64,000 nt of DNA from Faecalibacterium sp. I3-3-89 (GTDB lineage Bacteria; Bacillota; Clostridia; Oscillospirales; Ruminococcaceae), in NCBI RefSeq assembly GCF_023347275.1, contig NZ_CP094468.1, positions 2,418,001 to 2,482,000 of the forward strand. The letters are read 5' to 3'. Position 1 is the stretch's first letter. Every line of letters starts with the position of its first letter. A program made the translations under genes and the position numbers. Shown piece by piece: positions 38,530-48,232 of the stretch. The notes under the pieces were generated by a model. It did no database searches, was not told where the DNA came from, and worked only from the letters and a program-made list of their open reading frames with translations.

Positions 38530-39657
38530 TCAGACGATGTGGCTCTTCTGAACGTAGACGGGGAAGCTCTTGGTGCCGCTCAGCTTCTTGTCGGCGGTGA
38601 TGCGGACGTTCTTGTCCGTCACGACGCAGTCAAGCTCGACGCCAGCCTCCACCACGGTGTCCTGCATCAGGACGCAGTTCTTGACGACGGCACCCTTCTT
38701 GACCTTGACACCGCGGAACAGCACACAGTTCTCGACGGTGCCCTCGATGACGCAGCCGTCGGCCAGCAGGGAGTTGCTGACGTTGGAGCCGGTGACATAG
38801 CGGGTGGGGTTGTCGTCGCGGATCTTGGTGTAGACAGGGTTCTTCTTGGGGAAGAGGGCGTTCAGGTTCTTCTCGTCGATGAGCTTCAGGTTCTCGTCGA
38901 AGTAGCTCTTCATGTCGCAGACATGGGCCACATAGCCGGTGTATTCCAGAGCGTGGATGTTCAGGATGTTGACGTTGTGGGCCAGAATGTCGCGCTCAAA
39001 GTAGATGAGGCCGCGGGCGGCAGCGTCCTTGACCAGCTTGATGAGGGTCTGGCGCTCCATGACGTAGATGTTCAGGTCGAGGTTCTGCTTGCCGGGGCGG
39101 TAGTCGTTGAACAGCAGCTCAGTCACGCGGCCGTCGGCATCGACGGTCAGGGTGTAGTTGTCGTTCTTGCGGCCCTCGGGGATCTCGGTCTTCTGGTAGG
39201 CCACGGTGACGTCTGCGCCGCTGGCCTGATGGGCAGCCAGCAGGGCGTTGAAATCATAGTTGATGGCGATGTTGGCATCGCTCATGACCACATAGCGCTC
39301 CTTCTGGTTCTCGAGGAAGCTCAGGATGGAGCCAAGAGCCTCGACGCGGCCCGAGTAGATGCGCACGCCCTTCTCTGCAAAGGGCGGGACGATGTTCAGG
39401 CCGCCATGGCGGCGGGCCATATCCCACTCGCGGCCGGTGCCCAGATGGTCCATCAGAGAGTGGTAATTCTTACGCACCACGATGGACACGTTGGAGATGC
39501 CGCAGTTGGCCATGCTGGACAGGACAAAGTCCACCATGCGGTAACGGCCTGCGAAGGGGATCGAGGCCATTGCGCGCTCGGTCACAAGCTCAGGGACGGT
39601 ATTATCATAGCTGTTGGGGAAAATGATGCCCAACGCATTGTTGTTCTGGCTCAGCAT
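38530..39657 (-). CDS. glgD: Glucose-1-phosphate adenylyltransferase, GlgD subunit
   Basis: 375 residues. Nucleotidyltransferase domain plus left-handed beta-helix C-terminus (hexapeptide-like repeats about 285-360). In place of the catalytic GGRGSRL loop of GlgC it has a divergent N-terminus ([13 protein letters not shown]), so it is the regulatory, catalytically impaired partner typical of Firmicutes. Overlaps glgC by 7 nt. Confidence 0.95.
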   Translation of the reverse strand: MLSQNNNALGIIFPNSYDNTVPELVTERAMASIPFAGRYRMVDFVLSSMANCGISNVSIVVRKNYHSLMDHLGTGREWDMARRHGGLNIVPPFAEKGVRIYSGRVEALGSILSFLENQKERYVVMSDANIAINYDFNALLAAHQASGADVTVAYQKTEIPEGRKNDNYTLTVDADGRVTELLFNDYRPGKQNLDLNIYVMERQTLIKLVKDAAARGLIYFERDILAHNVNILNIHALEYTGYVAHVCDMKSYFDENLKLIDEKNLNALFPKKNPVYTKIRDDNPTRYVTGSNVSNSLLADGCVIEGTVENCVLFRGVKVKKGAVVKNCVLMQDTVVEAGVELDCVVTDKNVRITADKKLSGTKSFPVYVQKSHIV

Positions 39658-40844
39658 ACTTCCTCGCCCTCCTTGACGGAATCAAATACTTTGGCGCCCT
39701 CTTTGACGGTAGCGCCTGCGCCGATGGTCAGACCGGTGCCGACATGTGCGATGGGGCCGTCGCCGCCGACCTTGGCACCTGCGCCCACCACGACGTTCTC
39801 AGCGAGGATGCAGCGCTTGACCACTGCGCCTGCCTTGACCACGACGCCATCCATCAGGACGGCATCCTTCACCGTTGCGCCCTCTTCCACCACGACGCCG
39901 GCGCTCAGGACAGAGTGCTCGACGCGGCCGTAGATCTGGCAGCCCTCGGTGATGAGGGAGTCCTGCACCACGGCGCGGGGGCCGATCTTCTGGGCGGGCA
40001 GCACGGGGTTGCGGCTGTAGATCTTCCACTTCTCGTCGAAGATGTCGATGCCGGAGTTCTCGGGGTCGAGGACCTCCATGTTGGCTTCCCACAGGCTGTC
40101 GATGGTGCCCACGTCACGCCAGTAGCCGTTGAAGTGGTATGCATACATCTTGCGGCCGTCCCGCAGCAGCGCGGGGATGATGTTCATGCCGAAGTCGTTC
40201 TTGGAGTTGGGGTCTGCCTCGTCCTCTTCCAGATACTTCTTGAGGACGTCCCAGTTGAAGATGTAGATGCCCATGGAAGCCAGATTGGACTTCGGGACAG
40301 GAGGCTTCTCCTGGAACTCGGTGATCTTGTCGTCCTCGTCTGCGACCATCAGGCCGAAGCGGGATGCTTCCTTCCAATCGACCTCCATGACGGCCACAGA
40401 GAACTCTGCGCCCTTCTCCTTGTGGAAACGGAGGAAGTCGGCGTAGTCCTGCTTGCAGATCTGGTCGCCGGACAGGATGATGACGTACTCCGGGTCATAG
40501 CTGTCGATGAAGCTGATATTCTGGTAGATGGCGTTTGCGGTGCCCTTGTACCAGTCGGTGCCCTTTGCCTGCTCATAAGGAGGCAGGGTGTGGACGCCGC
40601 CGTACAGACGGTCGAGGTCCCAAGGCTGGCCGTTGCCGATGTACTCGTTCAGCTTCTGGGGCTGATACTGGGTCGCAATACCAACGGTATCGATGCTGGA
40701 GTTTACGCAGTTGGACAGCGGGAAGTCCACGATGCGGTATTTGCCGCCGAAGGACACCGCCGGTTTTGCCGTTTTCTGTGTCAGCGCGTACAAGCGCGAG
40801 CCACGTCCGCCGGCAAGGATCATTGCCACGATTTCTTTAGCCAT
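39651..40844 (-). CDS. glgC: Glucose-1-phosphate adenylyltransferase, catalytic subunit
   Basis: Makes ADP-glucose, the committed step of glycogen synthesis. 397 residues from the ATG at 40844 (GGGGAG site); a frame from 40868 exists but its extra residues lack family similarity. N-terminal [11 protein letters not shown] substrate loop, [10 protein letters not shown] and a beta-helix C-terminus. Forms the active heteromer with GlgD in related bacteria. Confidence 0.96.
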   Translation of the reverse strand: MAKEIVAMILAGGRGSRLYALTQKTAKPAVSFGGKYRIVDFPLSNCVNSSIDTVGIATQYQPQKLNEYIGNGQPWDLDRLYGGVHTLPPYEQAKGTDWYKGTANAIYQNISFIDSYDPEYVIILSGDQICKQDYADFLRFHKEKGAEFSVAVMEVDWKEASRFGLMVADEDDKITEFQEKPPVPKSNLASMGIYIFNWDVLKKYLEEDEADPNSKNDFGMNIIPALLRDGRKMYAYHFNGYWRDVGTIDSLWEANMEVLDPENSGIDIFDEKWKIYSRNPVLPAQKIGPRAVVQDSLITEGCQIYGRVEHSVLSAGVVVEEGATVKDAVLMDGVVVKAGAVVKRCILAENVVVGAGAKVGGDGPIAHVGTGLTIGAGATVKEGAKVFDSVKEGEEVC

Positions 40845-40919
40845 AGCTTTATTCTCCCCTTTAAACATTTCCTGATATTTGGTGGAAATGGTTCAACAAT
40901 GTTGGTCGGTCCGTCTGCC

Positions 40920-43142
40920 TTATTTTTCGGCCTTATCCGCCTTTTTGGCGCGGGGCTTGCGGGCAGGCTTTGCCTCCTCCGCCTTCTCGGCCTTGGGCTT
41001 CCGGCCCCGCTTTGCCGGAGCCTTTTCCTCTGCCGGGGCGGCCTCGGTCTTGGGCTTGCGGCCCCGCTTGGCAGGAGCTTTCTCTTCCGCCGCCGGGGCT
41101 GCCTTGGGCTTGCGGGTGCGCTTTGCAGGGGTCTTCTCCTCTGCCTTTTCGGCCTTGGCGGTCTTTGCGGTCTTCTTGGATGCGGCCTTTTCGGTCTTGG
41201 CCTCAGCCTTGTCCTCCGCCGTCTTGCGGGTGCGCTTTGCAGGCACCTCGAAGTAGAGCACGCTCATGGGGGGCAGCGTGATGGTGATGCTCTGCTCGAA
41301 GCCGTGGAGCGGCTTCTTCTTGGTGCGGACAGCCTTGTTGTGGACGCTGCCGGAGCCGCCGAACGCCTCGTCGTCGCTGTTCAGGATCTCCTTGTAGGTG
41401 CCGGAGTTCGGTGCGCCCAGCGTATAGCCCTCGCGCAGGACGGGGTTGAAGTTGCAGACCACGAGGATCTGCTTGCCGCTGGCGTCCTTGCGCAGGAAGG
41501 CCACGACGCTCTGCCGTGAGTCGTCGGGGACGATCCACTGGAAGCCCTCCCAGCTGTAATCGATCTGCCAGAAGGCGGGATTGTCCTTGTAGAATTTATT
41601 CAGGGTCTTGACGTAGGTCTGCAGCTCGGTGTGCTTGTCGTAGCCCAGCAGCATCCAGTCCAGCGGCTTGGCCTCGTTCCACTCGGTGAACTGGCCGAAC
41701 TCCTGACCCATGAACAGCAGCTTCTTGCCGGGGTGTGCCATCATGTAGCCGAAGAAGGTGCGCAGGTTTGCGAACTTGGCCTCATAATCTCCGGGCATCT
41801 TGTTGATGAGGCTCCCCTTGCCGTGGACGACCTCGTCGTGGCTGATGGGCAGCACGAAGTTCTCGCTGAAGGCATAGAAGAAGCTGAAGGTGACTTTGTT
41901 GTGGTTGCCTGCGCGGAAGAGCGGGTCGGTCTTCATGTAGCTGAGCATATCGTTCATCCAGCCCATGTTCCACTTGAAGTTGAAGCCGAGGCCGCCGTCC
42001 GAAGCAGGCTTTGTGACCATCGGCCATGCGGTGGACTCCTCCGCGATCATGTATTTGTGGGGGTGGCGGCCCAGAACCGTGTTGTTGAGCTTCTGCAGGA
42101 AGGCCACGGCCTCAAGGTTCTCCTTGCCGCCGTTCTTGTTCGGCTCCCACTCGCCCTGCTTGCGGTTGTAGTCCAGATAGAGCATGGAGGCCACGGCATC
42201 CACCCGCAGGCCGTCGATGTGGTACTGCTCCAGCCAGTAGAGGGCGCTGGAGATGAGGAAGCTCTGCACCTCGCTGCGGCCGAAGTCGAACACCATCGTG
42301 CCCCACTCCTTGTGCTCGCCGCGCTTGGGGTTCGGGTCCTCATAGCAGGCCTCGCCGTCGAAGTTGTACAGGCCGAACTGGTCTTTCGGGAAGTGGGCCG
42401 GCACCCAGTCCATGATGACGCCGATGCCCGCCTCGTGCATCTTGTCCACGAAGGCCATCAGGTCCTTCGGGGTGCCGTAGCGGCTGGTGGGGGCAAAGTA
42501 GCCTGTCACCTGATAGCCCCAGCTGCCGTCGAAGGGGTACTCCATGACGGGCAGCAGCTCGACGTGGGTGTAGCCCATCTCGGTGATGTAGGGGATCAGC
42601 TCGTCGGCCAGCTCGGAGTAGTTGTAGGGCAGGCCGCCCTCCTTCATCTTCCAGCTGCCGGCGTGCATCTCGTAAATGTTCATCGGCCCGTTGATGACGT
42701 CCGCCTTCTTCTGGGCGCTCTGCCATGCCGTATCGTGCCAGACAAAACCGTTCAGGTCATAGACCTTGCTGCCGTTCGAGGGGCGGGTCTCGGCGTGGAA
42801 CGCATAGGGGTCGGCCTTGTAGACGAGGTCGCCCGAACGGGTGGTCACGCAGTATTTGTATACGTCATATTCCTTCATGCCCGGGATGAACAGCTCCCAT
42901 ACGGAATCGCCGTCCACCTTGCGCATCGGGTGGCTGCCCGGTTTCCAACTATTGAAATCGCCTACCACGCTGATGGCCGTCGCGTGCGGTGCCCAGACGC
43001 GGAACACCACGCCCGTCTCCCCGGCCCGCTGCTCGATGTGTGCGCCAAAATAGCGGTATGCTTCACAGTTGTTGCCCTGCTTGAACAAATACACCGGAAG
43101 ATCCGATGGATTGCTGTGGGTCTTTTCCTCAGTCGGTTTCAT
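40920..43142 (-). CDS. glgB: 1,4-alpha-glucan branching enzyme with Lys/Ala/Pro tail
   Basis: 740 residues. CBM48 (about 28-120), GH13 catalytic barrel with DGLRVDAV (nucleophile D315), AEEST (E368/E369) and [10 protein letters not shown], then an all-beta C-domain ending at about residue 633. The last about 106 residues are a low-complexity basic tail with three repeats of the type [13 protein letters not shown], which resemble AT-hook cores and histone-H1-like tails. Such a tail is not part of the ordinary enzyme. First gene of glgB-glgC-glgD-glgA. Confidence 0.96.
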   Translation of the reverse strand: MKPTEEKTHSNPSDLPVYLFKQGNNCEAYRYFGAHIEQRAGETGVVFRVWAPHATAISVVGDFNSWKPGSHPMRKVDGDSVWELFIPGMKEYDVYKYCVTTRSGDLVYKADPYAFHAETRPSNGSKVYDLNGFVWHDTAWQSAQKKADVINGPMNIYEMHAGSWKMKEGGLPYNYSELADELIPYITEMGYTHVELLPVMEYPFDGSWGYQVTGYFAPTSRYGTPKDLMAFVDKMHEAGIGVIMDWVPAHFPKDQFGLYNFDGEACYEDPNPKRGEHKEWGTMVFDFGRSEVQSFLISSALYWLEQYHIDGLRVDAVASMLYLDYNRKQGEWEPNKNGGKENLEAVAFLQKLNNTVLGRHPHKYMIAEESTAWPMVTKPASDGGLGFNFKWNMGWMNDMLSYMKTDPLFRAGNHNKVTFSFFYAFSENFVLPISHDEVVHGKGSLINKMPGDYEAKFANLRTFFGYMMAHPGKKLLFMGQEFGQFTEWNEAKPLDWMLLGYDKHTELQTYVKTLNKFYKDNPAFWQIDYSWEGFQWIVPDDSRQSVVAFLRKDASGKQILVVCNFNPVLREGYTLGAPNSGTYKEILNSDDEAFGGSGSVHNKAVRTKKKPLHGFEQSITITLPPMSVLYFEVPAKRTRKTAEDKAEAKTEKAASKKTAKTAKAEKAEEKTPAKRTRKPKAAPAAEEKAPAKRGRKPKTEAAPAEEKAPAKRGRKPKAEKAEEAKPARKPRAKKADKAEK

Positions 43143-43197
43143 AAACAGCTCCTCCCCGCACAGGCCGCATGGGCAGCGCTGTGCCTTTTACTCTCTT

Positions 43198-43226
43198 ATA
43201 TTAAAGAATTTCGTCGGATTTTTCAA
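43198..43226 (-). promoter_or_regulatory. Promoter of the glycogen operon
   Basis: TTGAAA (43226-43221) and TAATAT (43203-43198), 17-nt spacing. The remaining spacer to 43340 is A/T-rich and empty. Confidence 0.8.
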
Positions 43227-43339
43227 GGGTTTTCTTGGAAAATATACCATAATCTTTTCGTTGATATTTTTCTTATATATACAACATCTCCAATTTTAGA
43301 CAAGAATTATCAGCAAACATGACAGATTCCGGGCAAAAA

Positions 43340-43400
43340 AGAAGCATCCGCCCCGGTTTTCGCGCATTTGGCACAAAAACAGAGCGGATGCTTTTCCATT
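43340..43400 (-). terminator. Terminator of the G5/3D-domain gene
   Basis: AGCATCCGC and GCGGATGCT arms with a loop of about 33 nt, followed on the minus strand by TTCTTTTTT. The loop is long for a simple terminator. Confidence 0.65.
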
Positions 43401-43428
43401 CTTTTGCTTCAGTTTTTCTCTAGGCCCA

Positions 43429-44493
43429 TCAGCCCACGACATAGACGTTGACGTTGATGGCGCCGTTGATGACCGACTCCGCGTAGGTCTCGTAGAACAG
43501 GTCCACGAGGATGCGGCCATCCTGCACGGCGATGCCGGTGTCCGTGGCCACAGCGTAACCATAGACGAAGCTGCCGTCGGTGGAAGTGATATACAGCAGG
43601 GTGCCGTAGGGGATGACGCTGGGGTCAACGGCCACGGTGCCGTACCCCAGACCCAGACCGGAGGAGCCTTTGCCGGACTTGGAATAGTAGCCGGTGGCCT
43701 TGCCGGTGAGGACTTTGCTGTAGCTGGCGGGGGCGTTGGTGGTGCCGTCCGGGCCGGTCAGGGGCGAGACAGGCGCACCTGCGCCGTAGGTCTTGACCAC
43801 ATGGTCGGTCGGCTCCACGGTGGTGGTCACATCGGTGACGACGCTGTTCTCCAGCTCACCGTCCACCCAGCGCTCGCGGGTAGTGACGGTCTGCTGGCCC
43901 TCCGCGCCGTGCTGCATCGTAGTGGCGCGGCCGGTGTTGCGGAAGTAGAGGCTGGTGTAGACATATTCGGTGTCATAGGGGACGGCCTGCGTCTCCACCT
44001 TATCCTGATACTCGACACGGTGGACTTCGATCTTGCTGCCCGCCGTGACGCGCGCACTCAGCGCCGGCTCGGTGTAGTCATCCGCATCCAGCGTGATGCC
44101 GGCGCGTTCCAGCGCGTCGGCCACCGTGCCCATCACCATCCGGACGGGGTATTCCTGCCCGTCTGCCTCGATGGTGACGCTGAAGGCACGCTCGATGTTC
44201 AGGGATGCCAGACTGCCGGCGAAGGCAGTGTAGTAGACTTCGTCTCCCTCCTCGGCCTCGATGCCGGAAAGGCTCATAACGCGGGCGGGGTCGCTCTCAG
44301 AGGTGAGGACCACCTGCCGCGCACCGTGGGAGTCTGTGACGTAGGTCAGCCGCAGATTTGCGGCGGTCACGGCCAGCGTGAACAGAAGGCACACAGCCAT
44401 GACGCAGAACGCCAGCACACGGGACGAGGCTGCACGGGTGCAGCCAGACAATGCTTTTTTAAATTTGACGGAAGCGATACGAGACAACTCCTC
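43429..44493 (-). CDS. G5 and 3D domain surface protein
   Basis: Cell-wall-associated protein of the YabE/resuscitation-promoting class. The open frame extends to 44580, but its first part overlaps the structured leader; the start is uncertain and TTG at 44493, just after AGAGGAG, is one option. One membrane anchor (AFCVMAVCLLFTLAVTAANL), DUF348 ubiquitin-like segment, G5 domain (VEYQDKVETQAVPYDTEYVY...), then the 3D domain with catalytic-type aspartates (VAVDPSVIPYG...ATDTG...VDLF). Probably a peptidoglycan lytic transglycosylase or its regulator; the enzyme activity is an inference. Confidence 0.8.
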   Translation of the reverse strand, partial: EELSRIASVKFKKALSGCTRAASSRVLAFCVMAVCLLFTLAVTAANLRLTYVTDSHGARQVVLTSESDPARVMSLSGIEAEEGDEVYYTAFAGSLASLNIERAFSVTIEADGQEYPVRMVMGTVADALERAGITLDADDYTEPALSARVTAGSKIEVHRVEYQDKVETQAVPYDTEYVYTSLYFRNTGRATTMQHGAEGQQTVTTRERWVDGELENSVVTDVTTTVEPTDHVVKTYGAGAPVSPLTGPDGTTNAPASYSKVLTGKATGYYSKSGKGSSGLGLGYGTVAVDPSVIPYGTLLYITSTDGSFVYGYAVATDTGIAVQDGRILVDLFYETYAESVINGAINVNVYVVG

Positions 44494-44636
44494 TCTTTTC
44501 AGATTTTGGAATGGACAGCGGGCCTGTATCTCAAGGCCCGCCAAACTGTGCGCAGTTACCCCGCACAGCGGGCGCCGCAAATGCGGCTTTTCACTTCACC
44601 GTGATGAATTTTATGCGCTGCAACGTGTGTTGAGCG
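44494..44636 (-). promoter_or_regulatory. Structured 5' leader of the 3D-domain gene
   Basis: About 140 nt from the predicted start of transcription. Hairpins in order on the minus strand: GCCGCA/TGCGGC, CCCGC/GCGGG, and GCGGGCCT/AGGCCCGC. Genes of this family often carry the c-di-AMP (ydaO/yuaA) riboswitch, but I cannot match its conserved core here. Confidence 0.5.
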
Positions 44637-44642
44637 GACGTT

Positions 44643-44671
44643 ATTTTAGCAGACCGGAGCCGTTTTGTCAA
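44643..44671 (-). promoter_or_regulatory. Promoter of the 3D-domain gene
   Basis: TTGACA (44671-44666) and TAAAAT (44648-44643), 17-nt spacing. One of the best promoters in the window. The stretch 44700-45060 beyond it is A/T-rich and holds no gene I can support. Confidence 0.85.
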
Positions 44672-45087
44672 ATCGAGGGCTTCGGGTTTGATAATTGCTT
44701 CACATAGTTTTTTGTGCAATCTGTACATAGTTTTCACTCGATTTCATGAAATTCAATGGTTTCTCTCCGATTTTTTCGCAATTTTCGGCTCTTATCCGTT
44801 CATATATTTTTAACATTTCCGCCGCGCTTTCCGGGCCGTTTTTTGCAGTATCGCAGAGCATCTTTGCGGCGTCAAACCGGCCTTGACAGGCCCATTTCCG
44901 ACACAAATCACGGGCTGTTTTCCCCTTATTTTCCGGCCAAAAACAGGGAGTAATTTCTCCCCGAAAATGCCGTTTGGCAAAATGCCGAACCCACCAAATT
45001 CCAAATAAAAAAGTGTACTCTCCCACGCCTTGCCGCTCTGCGCTACAATCAGGCCAGATGCAAAACCAAACGAAAGGAGTTTTCACC

Positions 45088-46683
45088 ATGCAGATCAACA
45101 TTACCGCCCGGGACTTCGGCGGCACCGAATTTCTCGCCCAGCCCCACCGGCTGCATCTGGGCGCACAGAAGGCCGAAGGCGTGGACTGGCTGGAATTTGC
45201 CCTGCCCCGGCAGTGGGCCGGGTGCATCGTCACCCTCCACATCCGCCACGCCGACGGCACACTGGCCGAGCCTTTGGAGCTGGACGAAGCGGGCCGCGTC
45301 CGGGTGGGCCGCAGCTTCACCGGCTGGGCCAGCGGCGAGTGGATGCTGGCCGCCGCCAACGGCGAGGGCTACACCGCCTACACCCGGCCCGGCCAATATG
45401 ACGTCCACGACATCCTCCCCACCGAGGGCGGGGGCGAGGAGCTGACGCCCTCGGTCTACGAGCAGTTCATCGCCCGGGTGGTCGCCAGCGCCAACGCCGC
45501 CGCCGAGGCCGCCAAGCGGGCGGCCTCCGGCGAGGAGAACGCCAAGCAGAGCGCCCGCGAGGCGGCAGCCTCGGCCCAGCAGACCGCCGCCAGCGCCACG
45601 CTGGCCGCAGGCTATGCCGAACAGGCAGAGGCCGCTGCCGAGCGTGCGGCCTCCTACGCGCCCGGCGAGGGCGCTGTCCTGAGCGTCAACGGCAGGAGCG
45701 GCGCGGTCCGGCTGAACGCGCTGGACGTCTGGGCGACGCCCCGCCCCGTCCTGCCGCAGGCGGGCCAGCTGGTGCGGGTGGTGAAGGTGGATGCCGCCAC
45801 CGGCGCACTGACCACCGACACCGTGAGCGCCGACCGCCTCAGTGGGCTGGGCAGCGAGGAAAAAGCCCTTCTGCTCAAGCTGCTGGACGCCGCCAACTAC
45901 ACCGGCAGCAGCGCACAGGACGACCTGACCGCCTTGAAAAAGCTGTGGGACACCACGCCGCCCACGCCCCTGCCTGAGCCGGACATCATCCCCGTCCAGA
46001 AGGTGGCTCTGAGCCAGCACACTCTGGAGCTGCCCCGGCTCAGCTCCGCCGACCTCAGCGTCTCCATCACGCCCCCGGACGCCACCGACCAGACGGTGCT
46101 TTGGAGCGCTTCGCCGGAGGACGTCGTCTCGGTGGAGGCAGGCCGCGTCACCGGCCTCAAGAAGGGCACCGCCGTCGTCACCGCCGTCTCTGACACCAAA
46201 AGCGACGGCTGCACCGTCACCGTGACCCCCGCCGTCTACCGCATCGAGACGGCCCACGACGCCAGCGGCAGCATCCCCGCGTGGGACGCCGCTCCCTCCC
46301 ACGCCGAGTTTTCCATGCCCCTGACCGCCAAAAAGTCCGGCCTCCTGCTCCGCGCGCTGGAATTCCGCATCAAAGGCTTTGTGGCCGGAAAGATGCGGGC
46401 CATCCTGCGCCGGTACGGCTCCACCACCCCGCTGGTGGACCTCTCGCTGGAACTCATCCGAGGCTACAACGATGTCGTCCTCGACATGGGCGGTTTTCCG
46501 CTGGAAAAAGGCGTGGAGTATCAGCTGTACCTGTCCGCCGTCAACAACTTCTATCCGCCCTCGGTGGAGGCCGGGTGGGTGGAGGAGAATGGCTTCATCG
46601 ACATCGCCCACGGCAGCGCCTACTACGACGGCGACGCCACCCTCATCTTCGCGGGCACTGTCGTGCTGCGGGAAGCCGACTGA
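45088..46683 (+). CDS. Phage baseplate/tail-fibre-like protein with Ig-like domain
   Basis: 531 residues from the ATG at 45088 (GAAAGGAG site). The N-terminal about 110 residues resemble phage upper-baseplate modules with beta-rich composition. Then an Ala-rich coiled coil (about 128-205, repeats of AAxxA with E and Q), a short Gly/Ser region, a BIG2-type Ig-like domain (about 310-390: VSLSQHTLEL...VTGLKKGTAVVTAVS pattern), and a C-terminal beta-rich domain that may bind a ligand. Pairs with a holin but no other phage gene is near. Confidence 0.65.
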   Translation: MQINITARDFGGTEFLAQPHRLHLGAQKAEGVDWLEFALPRQWAGCIVTLHIRHADGTLAEPLELDEAGRVRVGRSFTGWASGEWMLAAANGEGYTAYTRPGQYDVHDILPTEGGGEELTPSVYEQFIARVVASANAAAEAAKRAASGEENAKQSAREAAASAQQTAASATLAAGYAEQAEAAAERAASYAPGEGAVLSVNGRSGAVRLNALDVWATPRPVLPQAGQLVRVVKVDAATGALTTDTVSADRLSGLGSEEKALLLKLLDAANYTGSSAQDDLTALKKLWDTTPPTPLPEPDIIPVQKVALSQHTLELPRLSSADLSVSITPPDATDQTVLWSASPEDVVSVEAGRVTGLKKGTAVVTAVSDTKSDGCTVTVTPAVYRIETAHDASGSIPAWDAAPSHAEFSMPLTAKKSGLLLRALEFRIKGFVAGKMRAILRRYGSTTPLVDLSLELIRGYNDVVLDMGGFPLEKGVEYQLYLSAVNNFYPPSVEAGWVEENGFIDIAHGSAYYDGDATLIFAGTVVLREAD

Positions 46684-46726
46684 CAACAACACACATATCA
46701 TGAAATCAGAAAGAGAGGTACTCCCT

Positions 46727-46978
46727 ATGACTCATCACAACATCTCTGCATCCACTCTGGCCCGCACCGCTGCGCTGGCTCTGGCCCTGACCAATCAGGT
46801 CCTCAGCGCCGTGGGCAAGCCCATCCTGCCCATCGAGAGCGCCCAGCTGGAACAGCTCATTTCCAGCGGCCTCACCGTCGCCGCCGCCCTCGCCAGCTGG
46901 TGGAACAACAACAGCTTTACCCCCGAGGCCATCGAAGCCGACGACTTCATGACCCGCCTCAAGCAGCAGAAACGCTGA
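46727..46978 (+). CDS. SPP1-family phage holin
   Basis: 83 residues with the SPP1-holin pattern: RTAALALALTNQVLSAVGK membrane helix, PIESAQLEQLISSGLTVAAALASWW second helix, then NNNSFTPEAIEADDF, a hallmark of the family. AGAGAGG precedes the ATG. Holins form pores for endolysin release. No endolysin is adjacent, so this is a remnant or a domesticated export system. Confidence 0.85.
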   Translation: MTHHNISASTLARTAALALALTNQVLSAVGKPILPIESAQLEQLISSGLTVAAALASWWNNNSFTPEAIEADDFMTRLKQQKR

Positions 46979-46980
46979 AA

Positions 46981-47030
46981 ACGCAGCAGCGCCCCGGAGC
47001 GGTCGGCCCCGGGGCGCTGCCTCTTTATTG
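46981..47030 (+). terminator. Terminator of the baseplate-like / holin pair
   Basis: GCAGCGCCCCGG and CCGGGGCGCTGC arms followed by CTCTTTATT. Closes a two-gene transcript. Confidence 0.85.
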
Positions 47031-47056
47031 GAGAAAGTTATCGCATCCGAAAACGA

Positions 47057-47605
47057 TCAGGTTCGGGAGCCGCTGCCCGTGCCGCTGTCCGGGAGCTTTG
47101 CAAAGACGATCATGTAGTCTTCGGCCTTTTCCTGCGTGTCGGTCAGCTTGGTATCGTTCATGACATCAAAGCCGACTTTCAGTTTGCCGCTCGTTTCGTC
47201 TTCATCATCCCATTCGACGCAGTCCCAAAGGCCACTATAAATCAAATTGGCCGGATAGCCCCATTTTGTGGAATCCTTTGCATTTTTGGGCATCTTGAGA
47301 ACAACAATCATATACTCAACGTCGTTATATGTTACCTTTTTACCAGTTGGGCTAAAGTCATCAGGAAGATTCTCAACATCCCAAGCTTCTTCTCCTGCTT
47401 CTTTGAATTTAGCAAAAATGCCACTGGCCTTTTTGCTCAAGCTGTCGCTCTCAGAGACCTTGACTTGATACGAATTGCCAATCGTCTGCAATGCCTTCAG
47501 CATCGCATTCTCCTTCGCGGCGTCCCCGAGGGCACAGCCGGTCAGCATGGACAGTGCCATCACACCAGCCAGTGCGGCGGCCGCGAGCTTCCTGAACAGT
47601 TTCAT
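47057..47605 (-). CDS. Predicted lipoprotein, similar in layout to 36198-36746
   Basis: 182 residues. Signal peptide MKLFRKLAAAALAGVMALS with lipobox MLTGC (C24). Mature part acidic with alternating charge, ending DSGTGSGSRT. Length, signal peptide and the AGGAGGAATTTT ribosome context match the gene at 36198, but the mature sequences differ, so they are paralogues in architecture rather than near duplicates. Function unknown. Confidence 0.8.
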   Translation of the reverse strand: MKLFRKLAAAALAGVMALSMLTGCALGDAAKENAMLKALQTIGNSYQVKVSESDSLSKKASGIFAKFKEAGEEAWDVENLPDDFSPTGKKVTYNDVEYMIVVLKMPKNAKDSTKWGYPANLIYSGLWDCVEWDDEDETSGKLKVGFDVMNDTKLTDTQEKAEDYMIVFAKLPDSGTGSGSRT

Positions 47606-47676
47606 GGAAAATTCCTCCTTTATCTGCGTTTTCGTCCGTTGTAGACTGCCGTTTTCGAGCAGTCTCTCTTGTCCGC

Positions 47677-47706
47677 ATTCTACACTTTCTGACCAAACAC
47701 TGTCAA
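47677..47706 (-). promoter_or_regulatory. Promoter of the second lipoprotein gene
   Basis: TTGACA (47706-47701) and TAGAAT (47682-47677), 18-nt spacing. The leader has an AGACTGC/GCAGTCT hairpin. Confidence 0.8.
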
Positions 47707-47839
47707 TATTTTTCCGCAGATTCGGAGTTGCGCACAGTTCTCCAAGATTTTCTTTGGCGTTTTAACGAAAACAGAAGCTTTTCGACTCTATTCATCGCAA
47801 CTGTGAGATGCTTTACAGCACAGTACCGCCGCCTTCTTT

Positions 47840-47885
47840 GCCGCCAAAAAGGCGCACCCCGGAGCAAACTGCTCCGGGGTGCGCC
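47840..47885. terminator. Bidirectional terminator between lipoprotein and 63-aa genes
   Basis: GGCGCACCCCGGAGC and GCTCCGGGGTGCGCC arms (about 47851-47885). On the minus strand it ends in TTTTT, closing the 63-residue gene. The rest of 47707-47911 is A/T-rich and empty. Confidence 0.85.
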
Positions 47886-47911
47886 TCTCTTATCTTTGAA
47901 GAATGAACCGC

Positions 47912-48103
47912 TCAGACGTTCTGCTGAACGTCCTCTGCTGCCACATAGCCCTCCTGCACGCTGATGACAGCGGCGTGGGTGTCAGCGGCCTTTGCAGATG
48001 CCTTCGGGAAAAGGCCCGTATAGATGGTCATACCTGCCATCATCAGAACAGCCAGTGCAAGACCGACCAGACGAATCATCAGACTATCAACATTCTCGTT
48101 CAT
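47912..48103 (-). CDS. 63-residue single-pass membrane protein
   Basis: Start at 48103 preceded by AAGGAG. One membrane helix (LVGLALAVLMMAGMTIYTG, residues about 11-29) with a short polar outer part and an Ala-rich tail. No known family. Transcribed from a strong promoter whose leader holds a terminator hairpin, so it may be attenuated. Confidence 0.65.
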   Translation of the reverse strand: MNENVDSLMIRLVGLALAVLMMAGMTIYTGLFPKASAKAADTHAAVISVQEGYVAAEDVQQNV

Positions 48104-48232
48104 AATACCTTCTCCTTTTCCTCTTTTGCGGCCCGGCAGACACCTTTCTGCCGCGGTCCCACATTCCAGTTTTCTTCGCTGCGGACCCCCTCTATCGGCC
48201 CGCAGTGAGGCATTTCCCAAGACATTCCAAAG

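Noticed and set aside
44494..44636. A c-di-AMP riboswitch call for the leader
   Set aside because: GGGGTAAC and GGTGAA segments recall parts of that class, but their order and the conserved 3' core are not there.
44700..45060. A minus-strand frame with a protein-like end (KTARDLCRKWACQGRFD...)
   Set aside because: The helical-looking part has no start codon with a ribosome site and no promoter; the N-terminal half is antisense of the baseplate-like gene. It might be a decayed gene, but I cannot support it.
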